A program made the translations under genes and the position numbers. From positions 1-54,156 of the forward strand of contig JAIDUB010000050.1 of the NCBI GenBank assembly GCA_029060405.1: a DNA stretch of 54,156 bases, given 5' to 3'. Shown in pieces: positions 16,048-24,002 of the stretch (its first letter is position 1; every line of letters begins with the position of its first letter). The notes under the pieces were generated by a model, which saw only the letters and a list, made by a program, of their open reading frames with translations, was not told where the DNA came from and made no database searches. The stretch is from Duncaniella sp. (GTDB lineage Bacteria > Bacteroidota > Bacteroidia > Bacteroidales > Muribaculaceae).

Positions 16048-16059
16048 AATCTATAGATT
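16048..16059. promoter_or_regulatory. Operator 2: 12-bp perfect palindrome with the same core
   Basis: AATCTATAGATT, preceded by C as in operator 1 (CAATCTATAG shared). Its centre lies 46 bp upstream of the centre of operator 1. It sits just downstream of the RecD2-like stop codon. Confidence 0.72.
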
Positions 16060-16067
16060 AAGCCAGC

Positions 16068-17984
16068 CTATCCCTTGTGTCGGAGGCGGTGGCGGAAATT
16101 GGAGTTGCGGGTGATGGCGGGATTGTTGGTAACGGCGTAGCGCAGAGCGGCTTTTTCGCCTACGAGCACACACAGGCGCATGGCACGGCTCACTGCCGTG
16201 TAGAGCAGGTTGCGATACAGCATTGGCTTGTGGGTCATGGTGATGGGGAAGATCATGTAGCGTGTCTCCGATCCCTGCAGTTTATGCACGGTTGTCGCAT
16301 AGGCCAGAGTCAGCTCGCCAAGTTCGCCTGAACCGTAGGCCGACGTGCGGCCGTCGGCAAACGTCACTTCGAGTGAGCGCGAATCGGGGTCGACGGCAGT
16401 GATGCGCCCTACTTCGCCGTTATACAGCCCGCGGTCGCGCGAGTTTTTTATCTGCATCACAGGGTCGCCGAGACGCAAAGCCGTGGCTCCGCGCACTATT
16501 TCAGGGCTGTCGGGATTCAGCCGTTGCTGCAGCTCGACGTTAAGCTGCCGTGCGCCCAGCGGGCCCACCTGCTGCGGCGTTACGACGAGAATATCAGCCG
16601 GCGCGATACCGCGCTCGGCGGGAAGTTCGGTCGACACGAGGCTTAATATGCGGTCGCGTATAGCGCGGATTCCCTCTTCCTCTATTATGATGAAGTCGCG
16701 TGCGGGATCGGAAACGGGCATCTCGCCCGAGCGGATAGCTCGCGCGCCCGTAGCTATCAGGCTGCCGGCGGATTGACGGAAATTATTATCAAGACTCGCC
16801 ACCGGCACTGCGCCTGAAGCGATCATATCGCGGAGCACGTCGCCGGCGCCTATGGCAGGTAACTGGTCGACGTCGCCCACGAGTATTATCTGCGTTCCCG
16901 GCCTCACGGCATCGAGAAGATGGCACAACAGCACCTGCTCCATCATCGAGCCTTCATCGATTATCAGGGCGTCGGCCTCGATATGTCGCCGGCGGTATCC
17001 CTCGCCCTGACGGTAACCGAGAAGTCGGTGGATAGTGGTGGCCTCGTGCCCGGTGAGCGCCGTCATGCGCTTGGCCGCGCGACCCGTAGGCGCAGCGAGC
17101 ACTACCCTCTTGCCCTGTCGCTCAAGAGCCTCGATGACGCCGCTGAGCACGGTGGTCTTGCCTGTTCCCGGGCCTCCGGTGAGCACCATCACGGGCGAGT
17201 TGACAGTGCGTCTTATCGCATCGGCCTGTTCGGGGCTATATGGCCGGTCGGCACGGGTGCGGTCAGGAATCGCATCGGCGGCGGGAGGTGAAATTTTACT
17301 GTCGTTCAACTCGAGTATCTTGCGCGCACCTTCTTTTTCGGCATGATAAAATACGGGCAGATAAAGGCCGCCGCGGCTCTCGATCAGTCGGCCTGAGGCT
17401 ACGGCTTGGGGTATCTCGCGGCTTACGGTCTCCTCATCCACGCCCGCCATTTCCGCCGCCCGCCTTACGGCCTGCTCGGGCGTGGCGAAAAGATGTCCCT
17501 GCTCGGCAAAATGCTTCACCGCGCCCACGAGCGCGGCCTGAAGCCGCAGCGGATTATCTTTTGGAATACCGAGCGCACGACCTATCTTGTCGGCCACTAA
17601 GAATGACAGCTGCCACACATCCTCAACCATCGCGTAAGGATCAGTGGTCACCACCTCGGCCGTCTTTTTCCTGTATTTCGAGAAAATGCGCTCGATCAAT
17701 ACGTCGGAAAGTCCGCACGAATACATGAACACCACCAGATCAATCGGATAACTTATCGCAGCCAATGCCTCCGAAGCCGCACGGATTTTTGACTCCCCGA
17801 GTCCCGGAATCTCCGCCGCTTTTTCAGGCTCATCGGCAAGAACATGAATGGCGTCGGCGCCAAAGCGCTCCACGAGCTTGCGGGCAAACGTCGGTCCTAT
17901 CCCCGGCACCCACCGTCCCGACAGAAACCGCTCCACGCCCTCCGCCGATGGCTTAATCCTATATTCCTGAGAGTCATTGTCCAT
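16068..17984 (-). CDS. recD2: RecD2-type ATP-dependent DNA helicase
   Basis: 638-residue superfamily 1B 5'-3' helicase. After helix-hairpin-helix segments (GRWVPGIGPTFARKLVERFG and IPGLGESKIRAASEAL) comes Walker A GGPGTGKT (270-277), Walker B IIDEGSMM (341-348), the GDVDQLPAIGAGDVL segment and C-terminal motifs (ATTVHKLQGSE, YTAVSRAM). RecD2 proteins are usually about 720-740 residues and begin with a small beta-barrel domain that is not present here; the frame upstream is open for only about 20 codons without an ATG. It may be a naturally short form. It follows the RhuM gene by 63 nt in the same direction. Confidence 0.88.
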   Translation of the reverse strand: MDNDSQEYRIKPSAEGVERFLSGRWVPGIGPTFARKLVERFGADAIHVLADEPEKAAEIPGLGESKIRAASEALAAISYPIDLVVFMYSCGLSDVLIERIFSKYRKKTAEVVTTDPYAMVEDVWQLSFLVADKIGRALGIPKDNPLRLQAALVGAVKHFAEQGHLFATPEQAVRRAAEMAGVDEETVSREIPQAVASGRLIESRGGLYLPVFYHAEKEGARKILELNDSKISPPAADAIPDRTRADRPYSPEQADAIRRTVNSPVMVLTGGPGTGKTTVLSGVIEALERQGKRVVLAAPTGRAAKRMTALTGHEATTIHRLLGYRQGEGYRRRHIEADALIIDEGSMMEQVLLCHLLDAVRPGTQIILVGDVDQLPAIGAGDVLRDMIASGAVPVASLDNNFRQSAGSLIATGARAIRSGEMPVSDPARDFIIIEEEGIRAIRDRILSLVSTELPAERGIAPADILVVTPQQVGPLGARQLNVELQQRLNPDSPEIVRGATALRLGDPVMQIKNSRDRGLYNGEVGRITAVDPDSRSLEVTFADGRTSAYGSGELGELTLAYATTVHKLQGSETRYMIFPITMTHKPMLYRNLLYTAVSRAMRLCVLVGEKAALRYAVTNNPAITRNSNFRHRLRHKG

Positions 17985-18047
17985 ACCATTACAACGACTT
18001 CCCTCCCCGCGGGGTTCACGTGTAGAGTATCTGTGGATTTGCGGCTA

Positions 18048-19049
18048 TCATTTCTTCTTGGCTTTTTCGTTGATAGATTTAATAGTATCAAGATAGGCGC
18101 GCTCCACGGGCGAAAGCTCCCTGACCTGAAATTTGCGGTATTCAGCCTCAGCTTTCGCCATAGCCTGCTGATGGCTTACTGCACCCGCACCTTTTAGTAA
18201 TGCCTCGCCGGTCGACGAAAGGATGTTATCGAGTTGTTGCACATAGTCGCTCATGTACATCGGACGATGACGCATGGCCTGAATCTCAGCGAAATCAAAG
18301 TATCCTGATACAAGATTATTCAATATTTTCAGTTCATCTACGCTGAGGTAATTCTTTGCAATCCTGACGTCTCTCAATGTAGGATGATCGCCCTTGAAAG
18401 ACGTGAGCCCCATGAGCGGAGCTTCGGCATTAGCGCGATTATATATCACCTCCGCAGCGGTGCTGCCGTGCGCGGCAAAATGAAGTTTGTTTTGCACTAT
18501 CTTGAAGAATTCAACCGACACGTCAGAACGCGGATCATAGTCAACCGCGGTTGCATATAGATCGAGCACCTGACGATACATTACTTTCTCCGATGAGCGA
18601 ATGTCGCGTATACGGTCAAGCAGTTCGCGCCAGTAAGCACCTCCGCCATTACCTTTCAACCGCTCATCGTCCATCGTGAATCCTTTTATTATATACTCTT
18701 TCAACCGCTCGGTAGCCCAGCGCCTGAAATGCGTGGCTATCACTGACCGAATTCTGTAACCCAGCGAGATAATCATGTCGAGGTTGTAGAATGGAATCTC
18801 GCGTGATACCTGTCGTGGGCCTTCCTGTCGAACCTGTAAGAAATTCTTACAGGTTGAAGGCTCGTCCAATTCTCCATCTGCATATATGTTGCGGATATGC
18901 TGTACTATATTAGGACGAGTAGTTTGATACAGTTCAGCCATCTGCTGCTGCGAGAGCCACAGAGTTTCGTCGGTAAACTTCACATCAATACGGGTCTTGC
19001 CATCGTCGCTCTGATATATGATTATTTGATTATTTTCCTGTTTTTCCAT
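18048..19049 (-). CDS. RhuM family protein (virulence-associated, KilA-N-like)
   Basis: 333 residues from the ATG at 19049; an upstream TTG at 19055 overlaps the -7 box and is not used. The N-terminus (NQIIIYQSDDGKTRIDVKFT) and ETLWLSQQQMAELYQTTRPN form the DNA-binding part. FYNLDMIISLGYRIRS is the family hallmark, and the all-helical C-terminal half (SFKGDHPTLRDVRIAKNYLS) is full length. RhuM was first noted in a Salmonella pathogenicity island; its biochemical role is not established. In Bacteroidetes it is frequent in accessory regions. It carries a perfect palindrome at 18831-18855. Confidence 0.92.
   Translation of the reverse strand: MEKQENNQIIIYQSDDGKTRIDVKFTDETLWLSQQQMAELYQTTRPNIVQHIRNIYADGELDEPSTCKNFLQVRQEGPRQVSREIPFYNLDMIISLGYRIRSVIATHFRRWATERLKEYIIKGFTMDDERLKGNGGGAYWRELLDRIRDIRSSEKVMYRQVLDLYATAVDYDPRSDVSVEFFKIVQNKLHFAAHGSTAAEVIYNRANAEAPLMGLTSFKGDHPTLRDVRIAKNYLSVDELKILNNLVSGYFDFAEIQAMRHRPMYMSDYVQQLDNILSSTGEALLKGAGAVSHQQAMAKAEAEYRKFQVRELSPVERAYLDTIKSINEKAKKK
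18831..18855. repeat. 25-bp perfect palindrome inside the RhuM coding sequence
   Basis: AACCTGTAAGAA, one central base, and its exact reverse complement (12-nt arms). It encodes residues 66-73 (TCKNFLQV), just before the RQEGPRQVSRE segment, the same site as in the short RhuM gene. Confidence 0.92.
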
Positions 19050-19052
19050 ACG

Positions 19053-19060
19053 CAAATATA
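19053..19060 (-). promoter_or_regulatory. -7 box abutting the RhuM start codon
   Basis: TATATTTG on the minus strand, 3 nt before the ATG. The expected transcription start falls at the start codon, so the message would be leaderless. No -33 element at standard spacing. Confidence 0.5.
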
Positions 19061-19214
19061 CTCAAATAATCTTATATCCCGGTATTTTATCCCCGGCTAA
19101 TTTAATTATGGACTGACTATGATTTATGCACCCAGTCAATAGCCTAAGTCTCTACCCGACCCTCCCGAATATCCCACCCTTCTCAAAAAAAATCAAGCAC
19201 TTGAATATCAATGC

Positions 19215-19313
19215 TGTAGGGACGCTCACTCGGGAGCGTCCGGCCGAGCAAAAGGGTAATTTCCACCTTATCTATCGCCGTAGTCGCAGCCGGACGCACC
19301 CGAGTGTGCGTCC
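19215..19313. repeat. REPIN-like element: two inverted hairpin repeats
   Basis: Left hairpin: TGTAGG then GGACGCTC-ACTCGG-GAGCGTCC (stem arms 19220-19227 and 19234-19241). Right hairpin: GGACGCAC-CCGAGT-GTGCGTCC (19292-19313). The right copy is the left copy inverted: CACTCGGGAGCGTCCGGC against CACTCGGGTGCGTCCGGC, 17 of 18 equal. The two are about 50 nt apart. The whole sits in the 419-nt gap between the divergent RhuM and MFS genes; nothing else in that gap is recognisable beyond the RhuM promoter. Confidence 0.8.
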
Positions 19314-19468
19314 AAACAGGGTCACCCGTCAACTTTTCATTAAGATGATAATAATTAATTTTTAGTCAGCTACGTTTTCTCAATTATTCTCACACCCTTT
19401 GAAAACCAACGGGGCGGGTGGTGGGTTATAAATTTATCAATAGTCCTCACCCTCCAATTTCGCCCGCG

Positions 19469-20710
19469 ATGAAATACATATCAAATGGCCGTGGATCACT
19501 ACCGCTGATCACCCTGATAGCCCTGCTGTCGGTATCGCTCACCGTCAATCTGCCCGGTCTGGCTGTGTCGCCTATTCTCGGCAAGCTCGCCGACCTGTTC
19601 CCTCATGCAAGCCAGCTCGAACTGCAGTTGCTCACGCTTCTGCCTAATCTCGTCATAATCCCCATGATACTCGTTTCGGGCAAAATCTCGAGCGTGAAGT
19701 ATCAGACCGGCGTGTTGGCAGCGGGAATGGGCATATTCCTGCTTGCCGGCGTGCTGTATCTGTTTGCCGACTCGATGCCGATGCTCATAGGGCTGGGCGC
19801 GCTTTTAGGTATAGGCTGCGGACTTATCGTGCCTATAGCCGCCGGGCAGCTGGGCGAATGGTTTTACGGTAATCAGAAAGTGAAAGTGCTCGGCTTCAAG
19901 TCAGGCACATCCAACGGTATAGTGATTCTGGCCACGATATTCGTGGGCTGGGCGGCCGACATCAGCTGGCACACGTCGTTCTGCGTGTATCTCGTGCCTA
20001 TAATCCCGCTGCTGCTTCTGCCGTTCATGACCAACACTTACATACGCAACCACCTCCGCCCCGCTGCCGAGACTGACAGCACGCATACTCCCGCCCCGAC
20101 GGAACCCCGGCGCAACTTCGCCCGCCCGATAGTGACGCTCTGCGGGGTGATAAGTCTATACATAGCCCTTACGGCCACGTCAATGGTGTTCACCTACTAT
20201 CTGCCGTTCACGATGAAGCACTACGGGCTGACCTCATCACAGGTGGGCGTAGCCACGGCGATGTTTTACGTCACGGCCATGATAGGAGGATTCTCGCTCA
20301 CCCCCTATCTGCGCATCGCGGGACGCACGGCTCTCTACATGTGCATCATCATAATGAGCGCGGGATTGCTTTGCCTCGGATTCTTCCACACCATGACCGC
20401 CTACGTCATAGGCGTGTTGCTCATCGGCTTGGGCTACGGTCTGTTCCAGCCTATCATCTACGACAAGACTACCCGCATAGCTCCCAACAATGCGCTTTCT
20501 ACAAAGTATTTCTCCTACACTCTTGCCGGCAACTACATAGCCGTGTCGATAGTGCCGCTGATGGTTGAGCTTTTCCAGCGTATTCTTGACAACCATACCC
20601 CCGACTTCCCCTACTATCTCAGCGCCGCTATCTTAGGCGTGGTGTTTATCATAGGATTGATAATGCACCGCTCCTTCGTCTGGACCACCAAAACAGGTTC
20701 CGATACATGA
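19469..20710 (+). CDS. MFS transporter
   Basis: 413-residue inner-membrane protein with about twelve helices and a charged central loop (RNHLRPAAETDSTHTPAPTE). The start at 19469 is preferred over the longer frame because the first helix begins shortly after it (LITLIALLSVSLTVNLPGLA). The GYGLFQPIIYDKTTRIAP segment near the C-terminal half looks like a major facilitator antiporter motif. It most resembles general exporters of the cyanate/drug type; the substrate is unknown. It stands alone, with no clear promoter and a small G/C hairpin (20734-20749) after the stop that lacks a T-run. Confidence 0.83.
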   Translation: MKYISNGRGSLPLITLIALLSVSLTVNLPGLAVSPILGKLADLFPHASQLELQLLTLLPNLVIIPMILVSGKISSVKYQTGVLAAGMGIFLLAGVLYLFADSMPMLIGLGALLGIGCGLIVPIAAGQLGEWFYGNQKVKVLGFKSGTSNGIVILATIFVGWAADISWHTSFCVYLVPIIPLLLLPFMTNTYIRNHLRPAAETDSTHTPAPTEPRRNFARPIVTLCGVISLYIALTATSMVFTYYLPFTMKHYGLTSSQVGVATAMFYVTAMIGGFSLTPYLRIAGRTALYMCIIIMSAGLLCLGFFHTMTAYVIGVLLIGLGYGLFQPIIYDKTTRIAPNNALSTKYFSYTLAGNYIAVSIVPLMVELFQRILDNHTPDFPYYLSAAILGVVFIIGLIMHRSFVWTTKTGSDT

Positions 20711-20842
20711 TATATCGTTTTTGCAACTGCGACGGGGGTCAGCACCCCCACTCCATATAGAGCATAATACCCTTTTACCGTTTTGAGCCCTTACCAAACA
20801 GTTCGGAATGTGATCCGAGTCTGACAAGGTCAATCTCGTTTG

Positions 20843-21139
20843 GAGGCTGTGTCAAAATATCCTATTTCAAAATGTGTATCGGCGTCCGCAGGCCGCCGAG
20901 TTACTCGTAGCCCGGGTCGCCGAAGCACTGCGGAGGCGCCCCGGGTAAATGAAAAGGATCCAATAGGCGCCCGATAGGCCGCCGAATGTAATGCAAATCA
21001 ACAAGTTATTCAATCGGCGGCCTTGCGGACGCCTATGCTTTAGTATCAGATAACCGGCGACGCCTTCGCTGAGCTACGGCGGCGCCGGTTACGAATAATT
21101 CAGCGCCCACGGGCGCTATTTGATTTTTGACACAGCCTC
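20843..21139. mobile_element. MITE: 297-bp non-coding element with 15-bp terminal inverted repeats
   Basis: The ends are GAGGCTGTGTCAAAA (20843-20857) and its exact reverse complement (21125-21139). Inside are two nested GC-rich inverted repeats: GGCGTCCGCAGGCCGCCGA (20883-20901) against TCGGCGGCCTTGCGGACGCC (21013-21032), and AACCGGCG...CGCCGGTT (about 21050-21090). There is no reading frame of note. The end sequence is of the kind found on insertion sequences in Bacteroidetes, so it is probably mobilised by a transposase encoded elsewhere. I could not settle a target-site duplication. Confidence 0.82.
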
Positions 21140-21295
21140 AAATCGCCTTGGATATGACACTCCATGCATCCGTCGTAATCCCCGGTCAAAATATGAGGCT
21201 TATATCCGGCAGTCCCTTTCAGTCCCTTTGGCGGCGGATGGATGGTATTAGGGATATTTTCAGTATTTTTGCAGGTAGCTTCTATTTTTTAAAGC

Positions 21296-21892
21296 ATGAT
21301 AACCGGAAATTTACCTGAAAATGATGCGCTGGAGCAGCTACGCAATGATGTGGAGCGCCGCATCGGTCGCAAACTCGCCACGCCTGCCGACTTCGTATTC
21401 CTCAGCGACCGACTGCGGCGGGAGGGTCTCGGGTATGTCAGTCCCACCACGCTTAAACGAGTGTGGGGATACATAGCCGACAAGGGTGAGGCCTATTCAC
21501 CGAGCAACTTCACGCTCCGCGCGCTGTGCGGCCTGCTGGGTTTCATGGACTGGCCGGAATATTGCGCCGACAGCCAGCCCTTGCAGTCAAAGGAATACAC
21601 AGGTGAATATGTTGAATCGCGTTTCATGCCGTTGAATACCGAGGTATCGCTCATATGGCAGCCCAACCGCAAGGTGCGCCTGCGACATATCCGCCCGTCG
21701 CTTTTCGAGGTGATCGAAAATGAAAATTCACGTCTGCGCGTAGGTGATACGGTGGAATGCAGCTGCTTCACTCAGCACGCGCCCGCGTTCTTCAGGGTAT
21801 TCAGGCCAAATGTAGCTCCACTTTCCTATATCGCCGGCTCGGCTCAGGGTATATTTTATGTGATTCATTCAGGCACTGACGGAACGGTATAA
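21296..21892 (+). CDS. Conserved hypothetical protein with HTH-like N-terminus
   Basis: 198 residues, not assigned to a named family. The N-terminal part (TPADFVFLSDRLRREGLGYV SPTTLKRVWGYI, then LCGLLGFMDWPEYCADS) is a pattern I know from many Bacteroidetes hypothetical proteins and looks like an all-helical DNA-binding or adaptor module. The C-terminal 100 residues are beta-rich (VRLRHIRPSLFEVIENENSR, DTVECSCFTQ). A -7 box TATTTTTG at 21264-21271 lies 24 nt upstream. Its 3' end overlaps the convergent kinase gene by 28 nt. No signal peptide. Confidence 0.7.
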   Translation: MITGNLPENDALEQLRNDVERRIGRKLATPADFVFLSDRLRREGLGYVSPTTLKRVWGYIADKGEAYSPSNFTLRALCGLLGFMDWPEYCADSQPLQSKEYTGEYVESRFMPLNTEVSLIWQPNRKVRLRHIRPSLFEVIENENSRLRVGDTVECSCFTQHAPAFFRVFRPNVAPLSYIAGSAQGIFYVIHSGTDGTV

Positions 21893-23148
21893 TTCTTCAT
21901 TACACTGTCGCGAATCTTGTCGGCGCCGTCAATTCTGTTGGTCTCCATTACAATATGAGTCCACAGTATATGCTTGGCTTCAGCGCGCTGACGCTCACCC
22001 GCGCCCCAAGCCAGCAGTTCACGCTCCATCCTGTCGGCAAGTTTATAATGCTCGTCACCGCGGGCAAGCCTGCGCCCGGTCTTTTCCTTTTGTAATTCAG
22101 GATTCCACTCGCGGTCATACTCTATAGCGCCATAGCGGGAGTTGATTTCGTCTGATTCCCTGATGTATTTCTGCACCACGGCGTCGATATCATCCTCTCC
22201 GGCCGCGGGCCCGGCCTCCGGATGATTCCTTACGGGGACAGCATTCTCACGTTCAGGCCCTTCTTCAACACCTTCGTACACGGGCAACTCCGGAGTTTTA
22301 TTTATCATGGCAGGAGGCGGAGCGGGAGTGTCGCCGCGGGAGCGGTGCAGATAGCCTGACATTACCGCAACGATGACACACAGGGCAATCACAGCAGTTA
22401 TAACCGCGGCCGAGCGGTATGGGGCGGCAGCCTTTTCAAGCCGGCGCACCACCTGCTCCATATCAGGACGCCGGGCGGGATCGTGAGCCTTACAGGCATT
22501 TCTCAACCGGCGGTAACCGCTCTCAGGAAGCAACTCGTCAAGCACTTTTCCGAAAGAGTAGACATCGGCCGCCATGCCGCCAAGCGAGGGCGCTTGCTGC
22601 TCGGGCGCACCATACAGTTCTGTCGCCGCCGAATTCTTGTATATCACAAATTCCCCGGCATCGCCGTGGCCGAAGTCGATTATCTTGGGCTGAGAGTCAC
22701 TTGATCGTATAAGTATATTATCGGGTTTGATGTCACGGTGAGATATGCCGGCACGATGCACGGCCACAAGCGCCGCGGCTATCTTACGTGCTATCTCCCG
22801 ACGTTCCGACAATCCACGGTGACCGAGAAGAAAGAGCGGGCTGCCGTCGACATATTCCATCTCTATCACCGGACCCAGCTGAGGATGCTCACCGAAGCCG
22901 TAGACCCTCACCACGCCCTCGGCCTCTATGCGCAGTCCGAGCAGATACTCCTTACGCAGCGAAGCCACCTCCTCGGGGTGTGACCGCAGATGCTCGGGCA
23001 GCCCCTTAAGCACCACCTTGCGACCGTCCCTGACGGTGAGCCATATCATACGGCGTGACCTGCGGCTTATGAGCTCGATACCGTTTTCACCGGAATCAGC
23101 GCCATATTCAGTCATCAGAGACTCGGGTATTTCTGCTGTCTTAGCCAT
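21865..23148 (-). CDS. Membrane-anchored Hanks-type Ser/Thr protein kinase
   Basis: 427 residues from the ATG at 23148. That start is chosen because the -7 box (23176-23169) lies within the longer frame that begins at 23181. Kinase motifs are in order: ATP-anchoring Lys48 (VVLKGL), catalytic HRDIKPDN (137-144), DFG (158-160) and APEQ (181-184). The glycine-rich loop is poorly conserved. A single membrane helix at about 247-265 separates the cytoplasmic kinase from a periplasmic domain of about 160 residues rich in Pro, Glu and charged residues, with no PASTA or WD repeats. Such eukaryotic-type kinases are sparse in this group; the substrate is unknown. Confidence 0.88.
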   Translation of the reverse strand: MAKTAEIPESLMTEYGADSGENGIELISRRSRRMIWLTVRDGRKVVLKGLPEHLRSHPEEVASLRKEYLLGLRIEAEGVVRVYGFGEHPQLGPVIEMEYVDGSPLFLLGHRGLSERREIARKIAAALVAVHRAGISHRDIKPDNILIRSSDSQPKIIDFGHGDAGEFVIYKNSAATELYGAPEQQAPSLGGMAADVYSFGKVLDELLPESGYRRLRNACKAHDPARRPDMEQVVRRLEKAAAPYRSAAVITAVIALCVIVAVMSGYLHRSRGDTPAPPPAMINKTPELPVYEGVEEGPERENAVPVRNHPEAGPAAGEDDIDAVVQKYIRESDEINSRYGAIEYDREWNPELQKEKTGRRLARGDEHYKLADRMERELLAWGAGERQRAEAKHILWTHIVMETNRIDGADKIRDSVMKNYTVPSVPE

Positions 23149-23168
23149 GACCACATAGATTTTCACGG

Positions 23169-23176
23169 CAAAGTTA
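23169..23176 (-). promoter_or_regulatory. -7 box of the kinase gene
   Basis: TAACTTTG on the minus strand, 20 nt before the ATG at 23148. It decides the start codon of the kinase. Confidence 0.6.
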
Positions 23177-23196
23177 ATCATTACCGTCCAAATACG

Positions 23197-23222
23197 AAAA
23201 AGAGCGGGCTCTCTTCCCGCTC
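23197..23222 (-). terminator. Terminator of the DUF6591-like lipoprotein gene
   Basis: On the minus strand GAGCGGG, 7-nt loop, CCCGCTC, then TTTTT. It separates the lipoprotein gene from the kinase gene transcribed in the same direction. Confidence 0.82.
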
Positions 23223-23258
23223 CTTTTCATGTTCTCTTTTGCTGTATTGCTCTAAATG

Positions 23259-24002
23259 TCACATCACGCTCTGCGCCAACTTGGCCGAGATGCGACTGAG
23301 GCGCTGCGCCTGCGCGGGAGTGAGAGTGCTCTGCGCACCCTGCAATTTTACCGATAGTCTCTGAGCCTGCTCCATAGCCGAGGCATAATCAGTCATGGCA
23401 CTCATATCTCCCGCCATGGCCTTCTTGTATAGCGGAATAATCTTGTCACAATAGCGCTCATACTCGTCGAGGATGCTGTCCCAGTTGTTGGATGCGTCGG
23501 CTACCGGCCCGGTATAATCATCGTCGTAATCCTCCGCTACCGCCACCGGTTCAACGACATCAGGCTCGCCCTCGCGTGCGTTGATGGAGATGCGGAATGT
23601 CTTGGCATCGGATAGCTTATCGGGCCAGCCTTCGAGATAGATCTTCACCTTACCCATTTCTCCCTCGCGCAGACTGAGGAACTCATGCGACGACAACGGG
23701 TTGATATCTTCAAGAGTAGCATTTTTACGGACGAGCACGTTGCCCTTGCCGTCAAGTATCTCATAGCCGATACCGAGCTTGGTGTAACTGTCGGCATAGT
23801 CTTCATCCACTCGCTTTATATCAAAAGTAAATTCGCTTGAATGTTCCGACAGTGGATACGAGCCTTCAACGAGTTCAAAGTAGCCACCCATGTTACCATC
23901 AATTTTCGTGGTCTCGGGCGAGAGTGATTCCGCCATTTTCTTGCCGCAGGCGGTAAAGGCAAGTGCGATTAACGTCACTGTTAAAATCTGACTGATCTTC
24001 AT
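23259..24002 (-). CDS. Lipoprotein, probable DUF6591-type
   Basis: 247 residues. A lipoprotein signal ends at Cys19 (ALAFTACGKK). Residues 25-150 are beta-rich (FELVEGSYPL, FTFDIKRVDEDY), followed by an acidic stretch EDYDDDYTG. A helical end (NWDSILDEYERYCDKIIPLY KKAMAGDMSAMTDYASAMEQAQRLS) matches what I know of the DUF6591 family in Bacteroidetes. Function unknown. It is separated from the kinase gene by a terminator. In front of the start codon lies a 14-nt direct repeat (AATTATTGATATTA twice, 24006-24033), which may affect its leader. Confidence 0.68.
   Translation of the reverse strand: MKISQILTVTLIALAFTACGKKMAESLSPETTKIDGNMGGYFELVEGSYPLSEHSSEFTFDIKRVDEDYADSYTKLGIGYEILDGKGNVLVRKNATLEDINPLSSHEFLSLREGEMGKVKIYLEGWPDKLSDAKTFRISINAREGEPDVVEPVAVAEDYDDDYTGPVADASNNWDSILDEYERYCDKIIPLYKKAMAGDMSAMTDYASAMEQAQRLSVKLQGAQSTLTPAQAQRLSRISAKLAQSVM

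Noticed and set aside
20734-20749. GGGGGT/ACCCCC hairpin after the second MFS gene as a terminator
   Set aside because: No T-run follows on either strand.
20833-21149. Target-site duplication around the MITE
   Set aside because: The flanks (CTCGTTTG and AAATCGCC) do not give a convincing direct repeat.
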